From an uncultured Pseudomonadales bacterium (GTDB taxonomy: Bacteria; Pseudomonadota; Gammaproteobacteria; Pseudomonadales; Azotimanducaceae): 64,000 nucleotides of DNA. Position numbers and translations under genes: made by a program. Positions 42,968 through 51,735 of the stretch are shown one piece after another. Each line of letters opens with the position of its first letter. The first letter of the stretch is position 1. Location of the stretch: NCBI GenBank assembly GCA_958296165.1, contig OY282447.1:744001-808000 (forward strand), written 5' to 3'. The notes below the pieces were generated by a model. It was not told the DNA's origin and made no database searches. It saw only the letters and a list, made by a program, of their open reading frames with translations.

Positions 42968-44050
42968 ATGGCCACCGCCCCACACAGAGCACGGCCGTCG
43001 CCAGCGAAGGCGCGCGGCCTGCTACGCGCCGCCCTGCTACTCGCGCCGCTATCGTTGGGGCTGGTGACGGCGAGCCTGTTTGTGGCCGGTGACGACACCA
43101 AGCCGCAGCTGGAACGGGACGCAGCCCTTTGCCCCAAGGCCGACCAAATCGGGCACCGCGCCGTCTACTTGCTGGATCTGCGCAAACCGCTGGCGGCCGG
43201 CGACCAAGCCCGGCCCGGCGCACTCCTGCACACGGTGAGCGACGCAATGCGCGCGAACGACGAGCTCAAGGTGTTCGCGCTGGCACCCTACGCGGAAGCC
43301 CCGCTGGTGTCGGTGGGGCGCCTGTGCAAGCCCTACGACGGGGCGAGCTTGGCAGTGGTCGCCAAAGACGGGCGCACCGAGCGCGACTGCGACGATCTGC
43401 CAGCACAGTTGCCAGCGGCGTTGCGGCGCGACGCCAGCCGCTACTGCGCTTTGCGCACAGGACTCAAGCAGCGCATCGACGAATTGGCGGCTCGACCCGC
43501 GCCAGCGGCGGTGGAAGACGCGCATCTGATGGACGCGATCGCGGCGGTCGAACGCGATCTGGGCCGCTCTACCCAACGAGCCCAACGAGGCACGCTCTAC
43601 CTGTTCTCGGACATGATGCAGCACGCGGACTGGTATTCGCATGTGGATCTGGGCTGGCGCGGCTGGGATTTCGCAGCCTTCCAAGCCCGCCGGGACGCCC
43701 GCGGCAGCACGGCCGGCGGCGAGCCGCCATTGGCCGAGCTGGATGTGCAGGCGTTCTACGTGCCGCGGCGCGGCGTTACCGACCGGCCGCGCATCAGGCA
43801 CGCCCACCAGCACTTCTGGCGGCGCTATTTCGCAGAGATCAAGGAGCCCACGGAGCTCGCCGAGCGTGGCGAACGACGCATCGTGTTTCTGGATCAGCCG
43901 ATGACGACGAGCTATCGAGCCCGGCCGCGCATGCAGCTGGCCAGCGAGACGACGGCTGCAGCGCCAGCGCCCGAACGAGAGCGGCGCGAGGTGGCAACGC
44001 TTCCCGGCCCGCCTCTCATCGGCGCCACATCCGTGGGCGCACACGAGTAG
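42968..44050 (+). CDS. Uncharacterised membrane-anchored protein downstream of the kinase-like gene
   Basis: A 360-residue protein I do not recognise. A basic N-terminus precedes one hydrophobic helix at about 18-40 (LLRAALLLAPLSLGLVTASL), so the bulk lies in the periplasm. HRAVYLLDLRKPLAAGDQ and, later, RGTLYLFSDMMQHADWYSH resemble the first and fourth strands of a von Willebrand A-like fold, but a proper MIDAS motif is not evident. Cysteines are few (CPKAD, RLCKPYD, DCDDL, RYCALR) and could form disulfides. The C-terminus is low-complexity. The gene begins four bases after the kinase-like stop, so co-expression is likely. Confidence 0.6.
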   Translation: MATAPHRARPSPAKARGLLRAALLLAPLSLGLVTASLFVAGDDTKPQLERDAALCPKADQIGHRAVYLLDLRKPLAAGDQARPGALLHTVSDAMRANDELKVFALAPYAEAPLVSVGRLCKPYDGASLAVVAKDGRTERDCDDLPAQLPAALRRDASRYCALRTGLKQRIDELAARPAPAAVEDAHLMDAIAAVERDLGRSTQRAQRGTLYLFSDMMQHADWYSHVDLGWRGWDFAAFQARRDARGSTAGGEPPLAELDVQAFYVPRRGVTDRPRIRHAHQHFWRRYFAEIKEPTELAERGERRIVFLDQPMTTSYRARPRMQLASETTAAAPAPERERREVATLPGPPLIGATSVGAHE

Positions 44051-44059
44051 ACGGCATAA

Positions 44060-44084
44060 ATCGCGCAAGTCGTGCTTGCGCGAT
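44060..44084 (+). terminator. Hairpin between the membrane-anchored protein gene and yejA
   Basis: ATCGCGCAAG and CTTGCGCGAT are perfectly complementary ten-base arms around TCGTG, nine bases after the stop at 44050. They are followed by GGTTTC, a weak T-run. The placement suits termination of the upstream operon. Confidence 0.5.
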
Positions 44085-44142
44085 GGTTTCTTGCGAGTAG
44101 CATCAACGCACCCTTAAGAGGGAATCAGTCGGAGGGGTCCTG

Positions 44143-46029
44143 TTGACTCTCGGTGCGGCAGCTCGCGCGGGCTGTGTGGTGCTGGCTTGGTGTGCCGCGT
44201 TCGCTGGCGCCGCCGAACGCCCGTGTACAGAGCCGGAATACCGACACGGCATTTCCTACGTGCTGCCGCTCAAGTACGGGCCGGACTTCGAGCACCTCGA
44301 CTACGCCAACCCGCAAGCACCGAAGATCGGTCGGCTGCGGCTGCCGGACATGGGCACCTTCGACAGTTTCAACAACATTCTGGAGAAAGGCAGGATAGCC
44401 GCTGGCGTCGACTTCAGCGGCTCGCGCAATCTCGTTTTCGAGCGCCTGCTGGAAGGCAGCGCGGACGAGCCAGCGAGCGCCTACGGGCGGCTGGCGGAAG
44501 GAGTGGCGGTAGACGAGGAATACCGCTGGGTGGCCTTCAAGCTGCGCGGCGGCGCACACTGGCACGACGGAGTGCCGATGACGGCGGAGGACGTGAAGTT
44601 CTCCTTCGAGGCGATCAAGGAGCATGGTTCCGTGGCGTTGAAGACCGCACTTGCCGACCTCGACCGCGTGGAGGTGATCGCGGCGAACGAGCTGTGCTTC
44701 GTCACCAGACCAGGTGCCGAGATCAATCCGATCATGCCGTTCGCCTATGGCAGCATGCCCATCCACGCCAAGCACTACTGGGCGCACCGCGACATATCCA
44801 AAACCACCATAGAACCGCCTTTGGGCGGCGGCCCCTATCGCCTGAAATCCATGGATTTTGGGCGCACGCTAACCTACGAACGCGTGCCGGACTATTGGGG
44901 CGCGCACATTCCCGTGAATCGCGGCCGCTACAACTTCGAGACGGTGAAGTTCGACTACTTCCGCGACGAAAACGTGATGCTGGAGGCGCACAAAGGCGAT
45001 GTGTTCGACTTGCGCGAGGAGACCGTGTCGAAGAACTGGACCACGCAGTACGCCTTCCCCGCCGTGCAAGCAGGCGTCTTCAAGGCCGACTTGCGCTACA
45101 TCTCGCGAGTGTGGGGGCTGTGGTGGCCGGTGTTCTGGAATCTGGACCGCGAGCGCTTTCAAGACATTCGCGTCCGCGAGGCGCTGTGGCTGCTGTACGA
45201 CTTCCCCTATATCAACCGCGTCATCCTGTACGGTTTCTACGAGCACGGCGTGTCGTTCTTCCACAACTCGCCCATGGGCCAACGCGGCTTGCCCAGCGAA
45301 GACGAACTCGAACTTCTAGATCCATTCCGCGAACAGCTGCCGGAGCGCGTTTTCACGCACGAATACGCGCAACCCGCCTCCACCGGCGTCGGCTTCGAGC
45401 GCACGCGCATGAAGCGAGCGCTTGCGCTCTTCGAGGAAGCTGGCTGGGTGCTGCGCGACGGCCAGCTGGTGCGCGCCGACACCGGCGAGCGCTTCAGGAT
45501 CGACTTCGTATTCGTCTCTGCGATGCTGTTGCGAGCGGAGATGCCCTATATCGAACGCTTGAACCGCGTCGGCATCGAAACCAGCGCGCGCTCGCCCGAG
45601 ATCTCGCACTGGCAGTACCGGATGCGAACAGGCACGTTCGACGGCGGCGCCTATCTCTACATCCCGAACAACACGCCGGGGTTGGCGCTGCGCAATCGCT
45701 TCGGCAGCGCTGCGGCCGATCAGCAATTCAGCCAGAACTGGGCCCGCGTGCGCGATCCCGTGCTCGATCACTTGATCGACAAGGCCATCGCCGCCCGCAG
45801 CGCTCGGCAGCTGTACGCCGCCACTCGCGCCATCGACCGCGTGCTGTTGTGGAACTTCTATTTCATCCCGGGCATGGCACAACCCGGCTATCGGCTAGTA
45901 CATTGGGACAAGTTCGGCGAAGTGAAGAGCGCCGAGCCGCTATCGAGAGTGCCCGCCATCGACGCTTGGTGGTGGGATGCAGACAAAGCCAACGCCGTGG
46001 CCGCCTGGTTGGCCGCCGCAGAGAGGTAA
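44143..46029 (+). CDS. yejA: Oligopeptide ABC transporter periplasmic binding protein, YejA-like
   Basis: A 628-residue secreted solute-binding protein of the SBP_bac_5 family. The signal peptide is residues 1-23 (AGCVVLAWCAAFAGAAE). HGISYVLPLKYGPDFEHLDY, GTFDSFNNILEKGRIAAG, RGGAHWHDGVPMTAEDVKFS and PPLGGGPYRLKSMDFGRTLT are typical of YejA. In enterobacteria YejABEF imports peptides such as microcin C. The start is TTG at 44143, with GGAGGGG immediately upstream at about six bases and direct entry into the signal peptide. The permeases follow closely. Confidence 0.9.
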   Translation: MTLGAAARAGCVVLAWCAAFAGAAERPCTEPEYRHGISYVLPLKYGPDFEHLDYANPQAPKIGRLRLPDMGTFDSFNNILEKGRIAAGVDFSGSRNLVFERLLEGSADEPASAYGRLAEGVAVDEEYRWVAFKLRGGAHWHDGVPMTAEDVKFSFEAIKEHGSVALKTALADLDRVEVIAANELCFVTRPGAEINPIMPFAYGSMPIHAKHYWAHRDISKTTIEPPLGGGPYRLKSMDFGRTLTYERVPDYWGAHIPVNRGRYNFETVKFDYFRDENVMLEAHKGDVFDLREETVSKNWTTQYAFPAVQAGVFKADLRYISRVWGLWWPVFWNLDRERFQDIRVREALWLLYDFPYINRVILYGFYEHGVSFFHNSPMGQRGLPSEDELELLDPFREQLPERVFTHEYAQPASTGVGFERTRMKRALALFEEAGWVLRDGQLVRADTGERFRIDFVFVSAMLLRAEMPYIERLNRVGIETSARSPEISHWQYRMRTGTFDGGAYLYIPNNTPGLALRNRFGSAAADQQFSQNWARVRDPVLDHLIDKAIAARSARQLYAATRAIDRVLLWNFYFIPGMAQPGYRLVHWDKFGEVKSAEPLSRVPAIDAWWWDADKANAVAAWLAAAER

Positions 46030-46035
46030 ACGCAC

Positions 46036-47130
46036 ATGGGCCGCTACATCCTGCGCCGACTCGTTCTCATTCCAGTGACGCTGCTTGGCATCCTGCTCAT
46101 CACGTTCGTGATCGCCCAGTTTGCGCCGGGCGGCCCGGTCGAACAAATCATCGCCAGGGCGACCCTGGGGCAGATGTCCACGACAATGGGCATCAGCGGC
46201 GGCGGCGACGGCGGCGGCATGACGTCGCAAGCCTTGGAGACCGCCGCAGCAGGGCAGAACACCGCGAGCTACGGGCTGGATCCCGAACTGATCGCGGATC
46301 TCAACAGGCAGTTCGGATTCGACAAGCCGCTGCACGAGCGCTTCATCAGCATGGTGTGGAACTACGTGCGGTTGGACTTGGGCGAAAGCTACTTTCAGGA
46401 TCGGCCGGTGCTGGAGTTGGTGGTGGAGCGCATGCCGGTGTCGATTTCGCTGGGCTTCTGGTCGCTGCTCATCATCTACGGCGTGTCCATTCCGTTGGGA
46501 GTCGCCAAGGCAGTGCGCGACGGCACGCCCTTCGATTTCACCACCAGCACCGTGATCTTCGTCGCCTACGCCATTCCAGGCTTCATTCTGGCGATTGCGC
46601 TGATCGTCATCTTCGCCGGCGGCAACTACTTCGACCTCTTTCCGTTGCGCGGCCTCACTTCGGAAAACTGGCACGAACTGAGTTGGTTCGGGAAGATCAC
46701 GGACTATCTGTGGCACTTGGCGCTGCCGTTGATCGCGCTCACTGCAAGCGGCTTTGCGACGCTGACGATGCTCACCAAGAACTCTTTCCTCGAGGAAATC
46801 AGCAAGCAGTTCGTGCTCACCGCCCGCGCCAAGGGCTTGACCGAGCGGCGCGTGCTGTACGGGCACGTGTTTCGCAACGCCATGCTGATCGTCATCGCCG
46901 GCTTTCCGGCTGCGTTCGTGGGCATCTTGTTTACGGGTTCGCTACTCATCGAGGTTATTTTCTCCCTGAACGGCATGGGGCTTCTCTCCTACGAGGCCGT
47001 GATAAAGCGCGACTATCCAATCCTTTTGGGTACGGTGTTCATCTTCAGTTTGGTGGGCTTGGTGATGCATCTCATCGGCGATCTCACCTATGTGCTGGTA
47101 GACCGCCGCATCGATTTCGAGTCCCGCTAG
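46036..47130 (+). CDS. yejB: Oligopeptide ABC transporter permease, YejB-like
   Basis: A 364-residue inner-membrane permease. MGRYILRRLVLIPVTLLGIL is the standard opening helix of OppB/DppB-type permeases. A long periplasmic insert (about 45-120), with glycine-rich GGGDGGGMTSQ, is typical of YejB. Membrane helices follow, with the coupling loop KQFVLTARAKGLTERRVLYG and the ending VIKRDYPILLGTVFIFSLVG, DLTYVLVDRRIDF. It starts 6 bases after the yejA stop. Confidence 0.92.
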   Translation: MGRYILRRLVLIPVTLLGILLITFVIAQFAPGGPVEQIIARATLGQMSTTMGISGGGDGGGMTSQALETAAAGQNTASYGLDPELIADLNRQFGFDKPLHERFISMVWNYVRLDLGESYFQDRPVLELVVERMPVSISLGFWSLLIIYGVSIPLGVAKAVRDGTPFDFTTSTVIFVAYAIPGFILAIALIVIFAGGNYFDLFPLRGLTSENWHELSWFGKITDYLWHLALPLIALTASGFATLTMLTKNSFLEEISKQFVLTARAKGLTERRVLYGHVFRNAMLIVIAGFPAAFVGILFTGSLLIEVIFSLNGMGLLSYEAVIKRDYPILLGTVFIFSLVGLVMHLIGDLTYVLVDRRIDFESR

Positions 47131-47148
47131 CCCTTTGGAGGATGCCCG

Positions 47149-48192
47149 ATGACGCTTACGCCGCTAGCCCGCCGCCGCCTGAACAACTTCAAGGCCAACA
47201 AGCGCGGCTACTACTCCATGTGGATCTTCCTCGCGCTGTTCGTGACTTCGCTGGGCGCGGAGTTGATCGCCAACGATCAACCCATCGTGCTGTACCTCAA
47301 CGGCGAGTTCCGCTTCCCGGCATTTCAAATAGTGACGGAAGTGGATCTGGGCGGCGAACTGCCGATCCAAGCGGATTACGCGGATCCCTACGTTCAGGCC
47401 CTCATCGCGGAAGGCGGCGGCTGGACCATCGATGCGCTAGTGCCTTACGACCACCGCAGCATCGACCTCTACATTGAAGGCGCCGCCCCGGAGGCGCCCT
47501 CGGCGCGGCACTGGTTCGGCACCGACGACAGCGCCAAGGACACGCTGGCGCGCTTGATCTACGGCTTTCGGCTTTCCGTTCTGTTCGGGCTCGTGTTGAC
47601 GCTGCTGGCCTCCATCATCGGCATCGCGGTGGGCGCATTGCAGGGCTTCTTCGGCGGCCTGGTGGACCTGATCGGCCAGCGCGTGGTGGAGATCTGGGGC
47701 GCGGTGCCGTCGTTGCTCATCCTCATCATTCTGGCCAGCGTGATCGAGCCGAGCGCCTACTGGCTGCTCATCATCCTGCTGTTGTTCAGCTGGATGGCTT
47801 TGGTTTCCGTGGTGCGGGCCGAGTTTCTGCGCGCTCGCAACTTCGACTTCGTGCGCGCCGCCCGCGCCTTGGGCGTTCCCAACACCACCATCATGCGCCG
47901 CCATGTGCTGCCGAACGCGATGGTGGCGGCCCTCACCTTCGTGCCGTTCATCCTAAGCGGCGCGGTAACCACGCTAACGGCGCTGGATTTCCTAGGCCTT
48001 GGCTTGCCGGCTGGCTCGCCGTCGCTCGGCGAACTCCTGGCGCAAGGCAAGAACAACCTGCACGCCCCGTGGCTGGGGCTTACCGGCTTCTTCACGTTGG
48101 CGATCCTCCTAGTGCTGCTGATCTTCGTCGGCGAGGCTGCGCGAGACGCGCTGGACCCCCGCCGCGTGATGAAGGACCCGTTGATGACCTAG
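47149..48192 (+). CDS. yejE: Oligopeptide ABC transporter permease, YejE-like
   Basis: A 347-residue second permease. LARRRLNNFKANKRGYYSMW and the first helix IFLALFVTSLGAELIANDQP are characteristic of YejE. The periplasmic part HWFGTDDSAKDTLARLIYGF is the conserved DppC/OppC-type block. The coupling loop is NFDFVRAARALGVPNTTIMR. Helices near ALDFLGLGLPAGSPSLGELL complete it. TTTGGAGG precedes the ATG. The usual next gene, yejF (double ATPase), is absent: the following gene encodes an RraA-like protein. An ATPase must be supplied from elsewhere. Confidence 0.92.
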   Translation: MTLTPLARRRLNNFKANKRGYYSMWIFLALFVTSLGAELIANDQPIVLYLNGEFRFPAFQIVTEVDLGGELPIQADYADPYVQALIAEGGGWTIDALVPYDHRSIDLYIEGAAPEAPSARHWFGTDDSAKDTLARLIYGFRLSVLFGLVLTLLASIIGIAVGALQGFFGGLVDLIGQRVVEIWGAVPSLLILIILASVIEPSAYWLLIILLLFSWMALVSVVRAEFLRARNFDFVRAARALGVPNTTIMRRHVLPNAMVAALTFVPFILSGAVTTLTALDFLGLGLPAGSPSLGELLAQGKNNLHAPWLGLTGFFTLAILLVLLIFVGEAARDALDPRRVMKDPLMT

Positions 48193-48273
48193 AGCCGCGC
48201 GAGCGTTGAGTAGCCGCGCAAGCCACCCGCTCAGTTAAACTCGCGGCACTCACTCACCGGAAGGAAGGGCTCC

Positions 48274-48966
48274 ATGACCGAACACCCCGCCGAGTTGCTC
48301 ACGCAGCTCGCCACTATCGACACTCCCACCGTCTGCAACGCCTTGGAAGTAGTGGCGCCCAAGCGCCGCGGCTACGGCTACACCGTGGAACCCTTGGTTT
48401 GCACGCGCCCGGAACTCGGCGTGATGGTGGGCTACGCTCGCACCGCCACCATTCGCGCGCAGCACCCGGCTGACCCGCGCCCGAACCCCGGCGACTATTA
48501 CGACTACATCGACAACGGCGGCCCGAAGCCAGCCATCTCCATCATCCAAGATCTAGACGGCGATGCGCGCGGCTACGGCTCGTTCTGGGGCGAAGTGAAC
48601 AGCAACATCCACAACGGCCTGGGGTGCCTCGGCGTTATTACGGACGGCAGCGTGCGCGACCTGCCCGACGTAGCGGAGGGTTTCCAAATGCTGGCCGATC
48701 GCGTTGGGCCTTCGCACGCCTATGTGCATGTGGTGTCTTTCGGCGGCTCGATCAACGTTTGCGGGATGAGCGTGAACGACGGCGACCTAGTGCATGCCGA
48801 TCAACACGGCGCGGTGGTGATTCCACACGACGTGGCGGACAAGGTCATGGATGCCGCCGCCGCCATCGCCCGGCGCGAAGCGGTGATCATCAACGCCGCA
48901 AAGCAGCCCGGCTTCAACATCGAGAAGCTGCGCGAAGCGCAAGGCAACGCCGCCGAAATCCACTGA
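48274..48966 (+). CDS. RraA-like / 4-hydroxy-4-methyl-2-oxoglutarate aldolase family protein
   Basis: A 230-residue protein of the RraA fold, which includes aldolases for pyruvate-containing ring-cleavage products and the RNase E inhibitor RraA. ATIDTPTVCNALEVVAPKRR opens the domain. NGLGCLGVITDGSVRDLPDV matches the active-site GxxxDGxxRD signature. NDGDLVHADQHGAVVIPHDV is the second conserved block. The C-terminus extends past the core. Aldolase or lyase activity is more likely than RNase E control because of the intact Asp/Arg motif, but the substrate is unknown. GGAAGGG lies upstream of the ATG. Confidence 0.82.
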   Translation: MTEHPAELLTQLATIDTPTVCNALEVVAPKRRGYGYTVEPLVCTRPELGVMVGYARTATIRAQHPADPRPNPGDYYDYIDNGGPKPAISIIQDLDGDARGYGSFWGEVNSNIHNGLGCLGVITDGSVRDLPDVAEGFQMLADRVGPSHAYVHVVSFGGSINVCGMSVNDGDLVHADQHGAVVIPHDVADKVMDAAAAIARREAVIINAAKQPGFNIEKLREAQGNAAEIH

Positions 48967-49155
48967 CCGAACGTGCGGGCCGGCCGCGGTCCACGCGGGC
49001 GGCTCGCCGCAGTAGCGCCATGAAGGTATCGACATACGATACCGTGGCGTCCTAAATACCGGCACTTCTCCCATTGCGGTTGCAACCCACGGGAACGGTC
49101 GCGCAGTCTGCGCTCGCCGACAAGGCAGCCACCACGGCGACTTGGAGATCATGGG

Positions 49156-50769
49156 ATGCACAAGCAAAGGGAACTACCGCGCGGGCTATCGAACCAGCAC
49201 CGCACACGAAACCTGTTCGCCGCACTGATTCTTGGCGGGTGTGCGGTTGGTGGCAGCACGTCTGTTGCCGCCGAAGTGGCGTTCGATCGCTACGAGATGG
49301 TCATCGGCCCGAAGCGCGAGGCCGTATTGACGGGGGCTTTCCTACCCGGCCCTTTCAAGAACGTGGCTACCGTTGGCACGGACGAGAATGGCAATCACCG
49401 CCTGCGCATCTTCGCGCTCGCCGATGGCGCTTGGAAAGTGGCCGTTGAAGCGACGTTGCGGCCGCGCACGTTGTTGGTAGACGCACTGGCCTTTGACGGG
49501 CACGATCGCTTGCTCACCTACGCAGACGGGCGCCTGAACTGGTTCGACCCTGCCAGTAGGACGGAACGCTTGCTGTTGCCAATCGAGATTCGCTTTCGGG
49601 CCAGCGGAGATGGTGGCATCCCCGTTATCGACATCGCTCGGGACCTCAACGGCAACGGTCTCGACGACCTGTTGATACCAGACACTCAAGGCTTCTGGAT
49701 TTCTACGCAAGCCGTCGACGGTACGTTCGCCGAACCCATAAGGTTCGGCCCGCCGGAACCATATCTCGGCACGGTTGGCTTGGCCGAGACGCGCACCTAC
49801 GGCGCCATGGGCATCAATGCGACGACCATTCCCTGGTACTTGAGCCGCGTCCACCAAGCCGACTACGACCGCGACGGATACCGGGACCTCGTGTTCTGGA
49901 ACGAAGACCACTTCGACGTCTACTTCCAAAATGAACATCGACAATTCAATCCAGTCGCCCAAGCGTTCACGACGGATGCGCCGTTCGACGTGGACGGAAC
50001 CTACGCGCTGACGTTCGTGTACAACGACGAGAGCACGCTGGGATTCATCCTCGGGATCAGAAAGAAGACGCAGCTGACGATGCTGCACGCATTACGCGAC
50101 ATGAACGGCGATGGCATCGCGGACTTGATAACTCTCTCGTTGGAAGGCCGCAGCCTCATAAATCATCGCGGTACGTACCAAGTGCATTTCGGCTCGGCAA
50201 CGCCGGGCGGCACGGCCTTCGCACGCAAGGCCAGCGCTGCGATCAAGCCCGGCGGCAGAGCGGGTGCGTTGCAGGCATCGGGATATTCGTCGCTGTTGGT
50301 GCAGGACTTCAATGGCGATGGCCAAACCGACGTGCTGTTCAAAGATGTCGCCATAGGCTTATTCGGGATGGTGCGGGCGATGGCCGGCAAGTCCGTCGCT
50401 TTGGACTTAGAGTTCTACCGGATGGAAGATGGCGGCTACGCTCGCCAGCCAACCGCCAAGCACAAGATCCGCCCGCGCCTCTACCCGAAAGGCGCTGGCG
50501 TGTTCTTTCCGCCTGTTCTGATTGGCGATCTGCACGGCGACGGGCGCATGGATCTGGTGGTTGGCAAGGGCCGCGAAGAACTGCACATATACGCTGGCAT
50601 CGATGCGCCTGATGCCTTCGCGCGGGTGCCGCAAACATTGTCGATCGCGCTGCCGGACGACGAGCGCGACACGCAGCTGGTGGACCTCAACAAAGACGCC
50701 AAGCAAGACATCCTCATATACAACAGGTTCACAACGCCGCATCGACTGACGACGTTGATCGCACGATAG
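49156..50769 (+). CDS. FG-GAP/VCBS-repeat secreted protein
   Basis: A 537-residue protein with a beta-propeller-like FG-GAP architecture. At least six calcium-binding-type repeats are visible: DLNGNGLDD, DYDRDGYRD, DMNGDGIAD, DFNGDGQTD, DLHGDGRMD and DLNKDAKQD. The N-terminus (RNLFAALILGGCAVGG) could be a lipoprotein signal with Cys29, or a normal signal peptide. It is likely periplasmic or surface-exposed. A damaged partial copy covering the region from about residue 218 to the end lies at 54166-55124, head to head with a helicase fragment. The 188-base upstream gap holds no other gene that I can support. Confidence 0.8.
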   Translation: MHKQRELPRGLSNQHRTRNLFAALILGGCAVGGSTSVAAEVAFDRYEMVIGPKREAVLTGAFLPGPFKNVATVGTDENGNHRLRIFALADGAWKVAVEATLRPRTLLVDALAFDGHDRLLTYADGRLNWFDPASRTERLLLPIEIRFRASGDGGIPVIDIARDLNGNGLDDLLIPDTQGFWISTQAVDGTFAEPIRFGPPEPYLGTVGLAETRTYGAMGINATTIPWYLSRVHQADYDRDGYRDLVFWNEDHFDVYFQNEHRQFNPVAQAFTTDAPFDVDGTYALTFVYNDESTLGFILGIRKKTQLTMLHALRDMNGDGIADLITLSLEGRSLINHRGTYQVHFGSATPGGTAFARKASAAIKPGGRAGALQASGYSSLLVQDFNGDGQTDVLFKDVAIGLFGMVRAMAGKSVALDLEFYRMEDGGYARQPTAKHKIRPRLYPKGAGVFFPPVLIGDLHGDGRMDLVVGKGREELHIYAGIDAPDAFARVPQTLSIALPDDERDTQLVDLNKDAKQDILIYNRFTTPHRLTTLIAR

Positions 50770-50815
50770 GCGGCTTGACGCTCGGCTAGGTTGGAGTTGG
50801 GATGGGCGCTGGGGC

Positions 50816-51664
50816 TTACGGAGCGTTCAACTTCCAATCGTACTCGAACGTCATGTCGCCATCGAAACTTTGCAGGCGCTCGGCCAAGCCCTCATCGGCA
50901 TACTGCATGAGGTGCATGAGTACGCCTTCCTCGCTGTCGCCGAAATCCTCCTGAAACCAATCGTAGATGCTGGAGACTTGGAGATCTCCATCGTCCGTGA
51001 ACGACGCGCCGCGCGGGTGGTTGATGTGATCCTTGGCGCCTTGCTCGAATAGCTGCTCCGCATTGGCTGCCGTGAACGCTTGAGGCAGCAGATTCGGGCA
51101 ACCGTAGCTCGCGCAGTTCACCGCATAGTGGATGCGGTTGTCGCCCCATATCGGGCGCAGGATGTCGTGCTCGATGTTGTCCAAGGTGAGTTCCTGGCCA
51201 GCCACCTTGGCGTTCACATCCTTCCACGGCCCCGGCAGCACCCAGCTATTGCCGATGTCGCGGATGGATTCGATCGGGTAGTCCGCCAACACCACATGCA
51301 CCGTTAGCGCGTTGTAGAAGTTGATCCAGTATGCGAGCTGTTGCGGGCCTGAATGGGTGCGCGGATCGATGGCCTGCAACGCGGCCAAATAGTCCGCCAA
51401 GCCAGCCGCATCCTCGGCATTGGCCTTCAGCGCCGCATAGTCGAAGCGGTTGACGCCAGACGGATGGCCGGTGCGCAGATAGCCATCCAGAATCGCCTGC
51501 CAGGCGCTGTGATCGACGCTCGCCGTGCTGGCGTCATCGCGGCTCTGCCAGAACTCCGTGATCTCGTTCGCCGCAGCGCCGCAGCACAGGAAGGCCGCGA
51601 GGCACGCGGCGGCCCACTGTTGCCGAACTCCTGCGCGCGGACCATGCGTTCGGTTGGTTCTCAT
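50816..51664 (-). CDS. DUF547 domain-containing secreted protein
   Basis: A 282-residue protein. A basic N-terminus with a hydrophobic run (WAAACLAAFLCCGAAANE) looks like a signal peptide. VNRFDYAALKANAEDAAGLA, QQLAYWINFYNALTVHVVLA and IHYAVNCASYGCPNLLPQAF form the DUF547 core, which carries conserved His and Cys residues and has been proposed to be a papain-like-fold hydrolase. SSIYDWFQEDFGDSEEGVLM is the usual ending. GGAGG precedes the ATG. Function is not established. It converges on the FG-GAP gene, leaving 46 bases. Confidence 0.85.
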   Translation of the reverse strand: MRTNRTHGPRAGVRQQWAAACLAAFLCCGAAANEITEFWQSRDDASTASVDHSAWQAILDGYLRTGHPSGVNRFDYAALKANAEDAAGLADYLAALQAIDPRTHSGPQQLAYWINFYNALTVHVVLADYPIESIRDIGNSWVLPGPWKDVNAKVAGQELTLDNIEHDILRPIWGDNRIHYAVNCASYGCPNLLPQAFTAANAEQLFEQGAKDHINHPRGASFTDDGDLQVSSIYDWFQEDFGDSEEGVLMHLMQYADEGLAERLQSFDGDMTFEYDWKLNAP

Positions 51665-51735
51665 AGCGGCGCCTCCTAAGTGGTTGCTGCCGCCAACATT
51701 GCTCGCTCACGAGTGCCAACGCAAGCCGTTGTTCC

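Noticed and set aside
42968-44050. The membrane-anchored protein as a true von Willebrand A domain protein
   Set aside because: Strands resembling the fold are present but the DxSxS metal-binding motif is missing, so I kept it as uncharacterised.
44187-47477. A 1096-residue open frame on the plus strand
   Set aside because: It runs in a different frame through yejA, yejB and yejE, which have clear family motifs, signal sequence and ribosome sites. Long arginine-rich shadow frames are expected in high-GC DNA.
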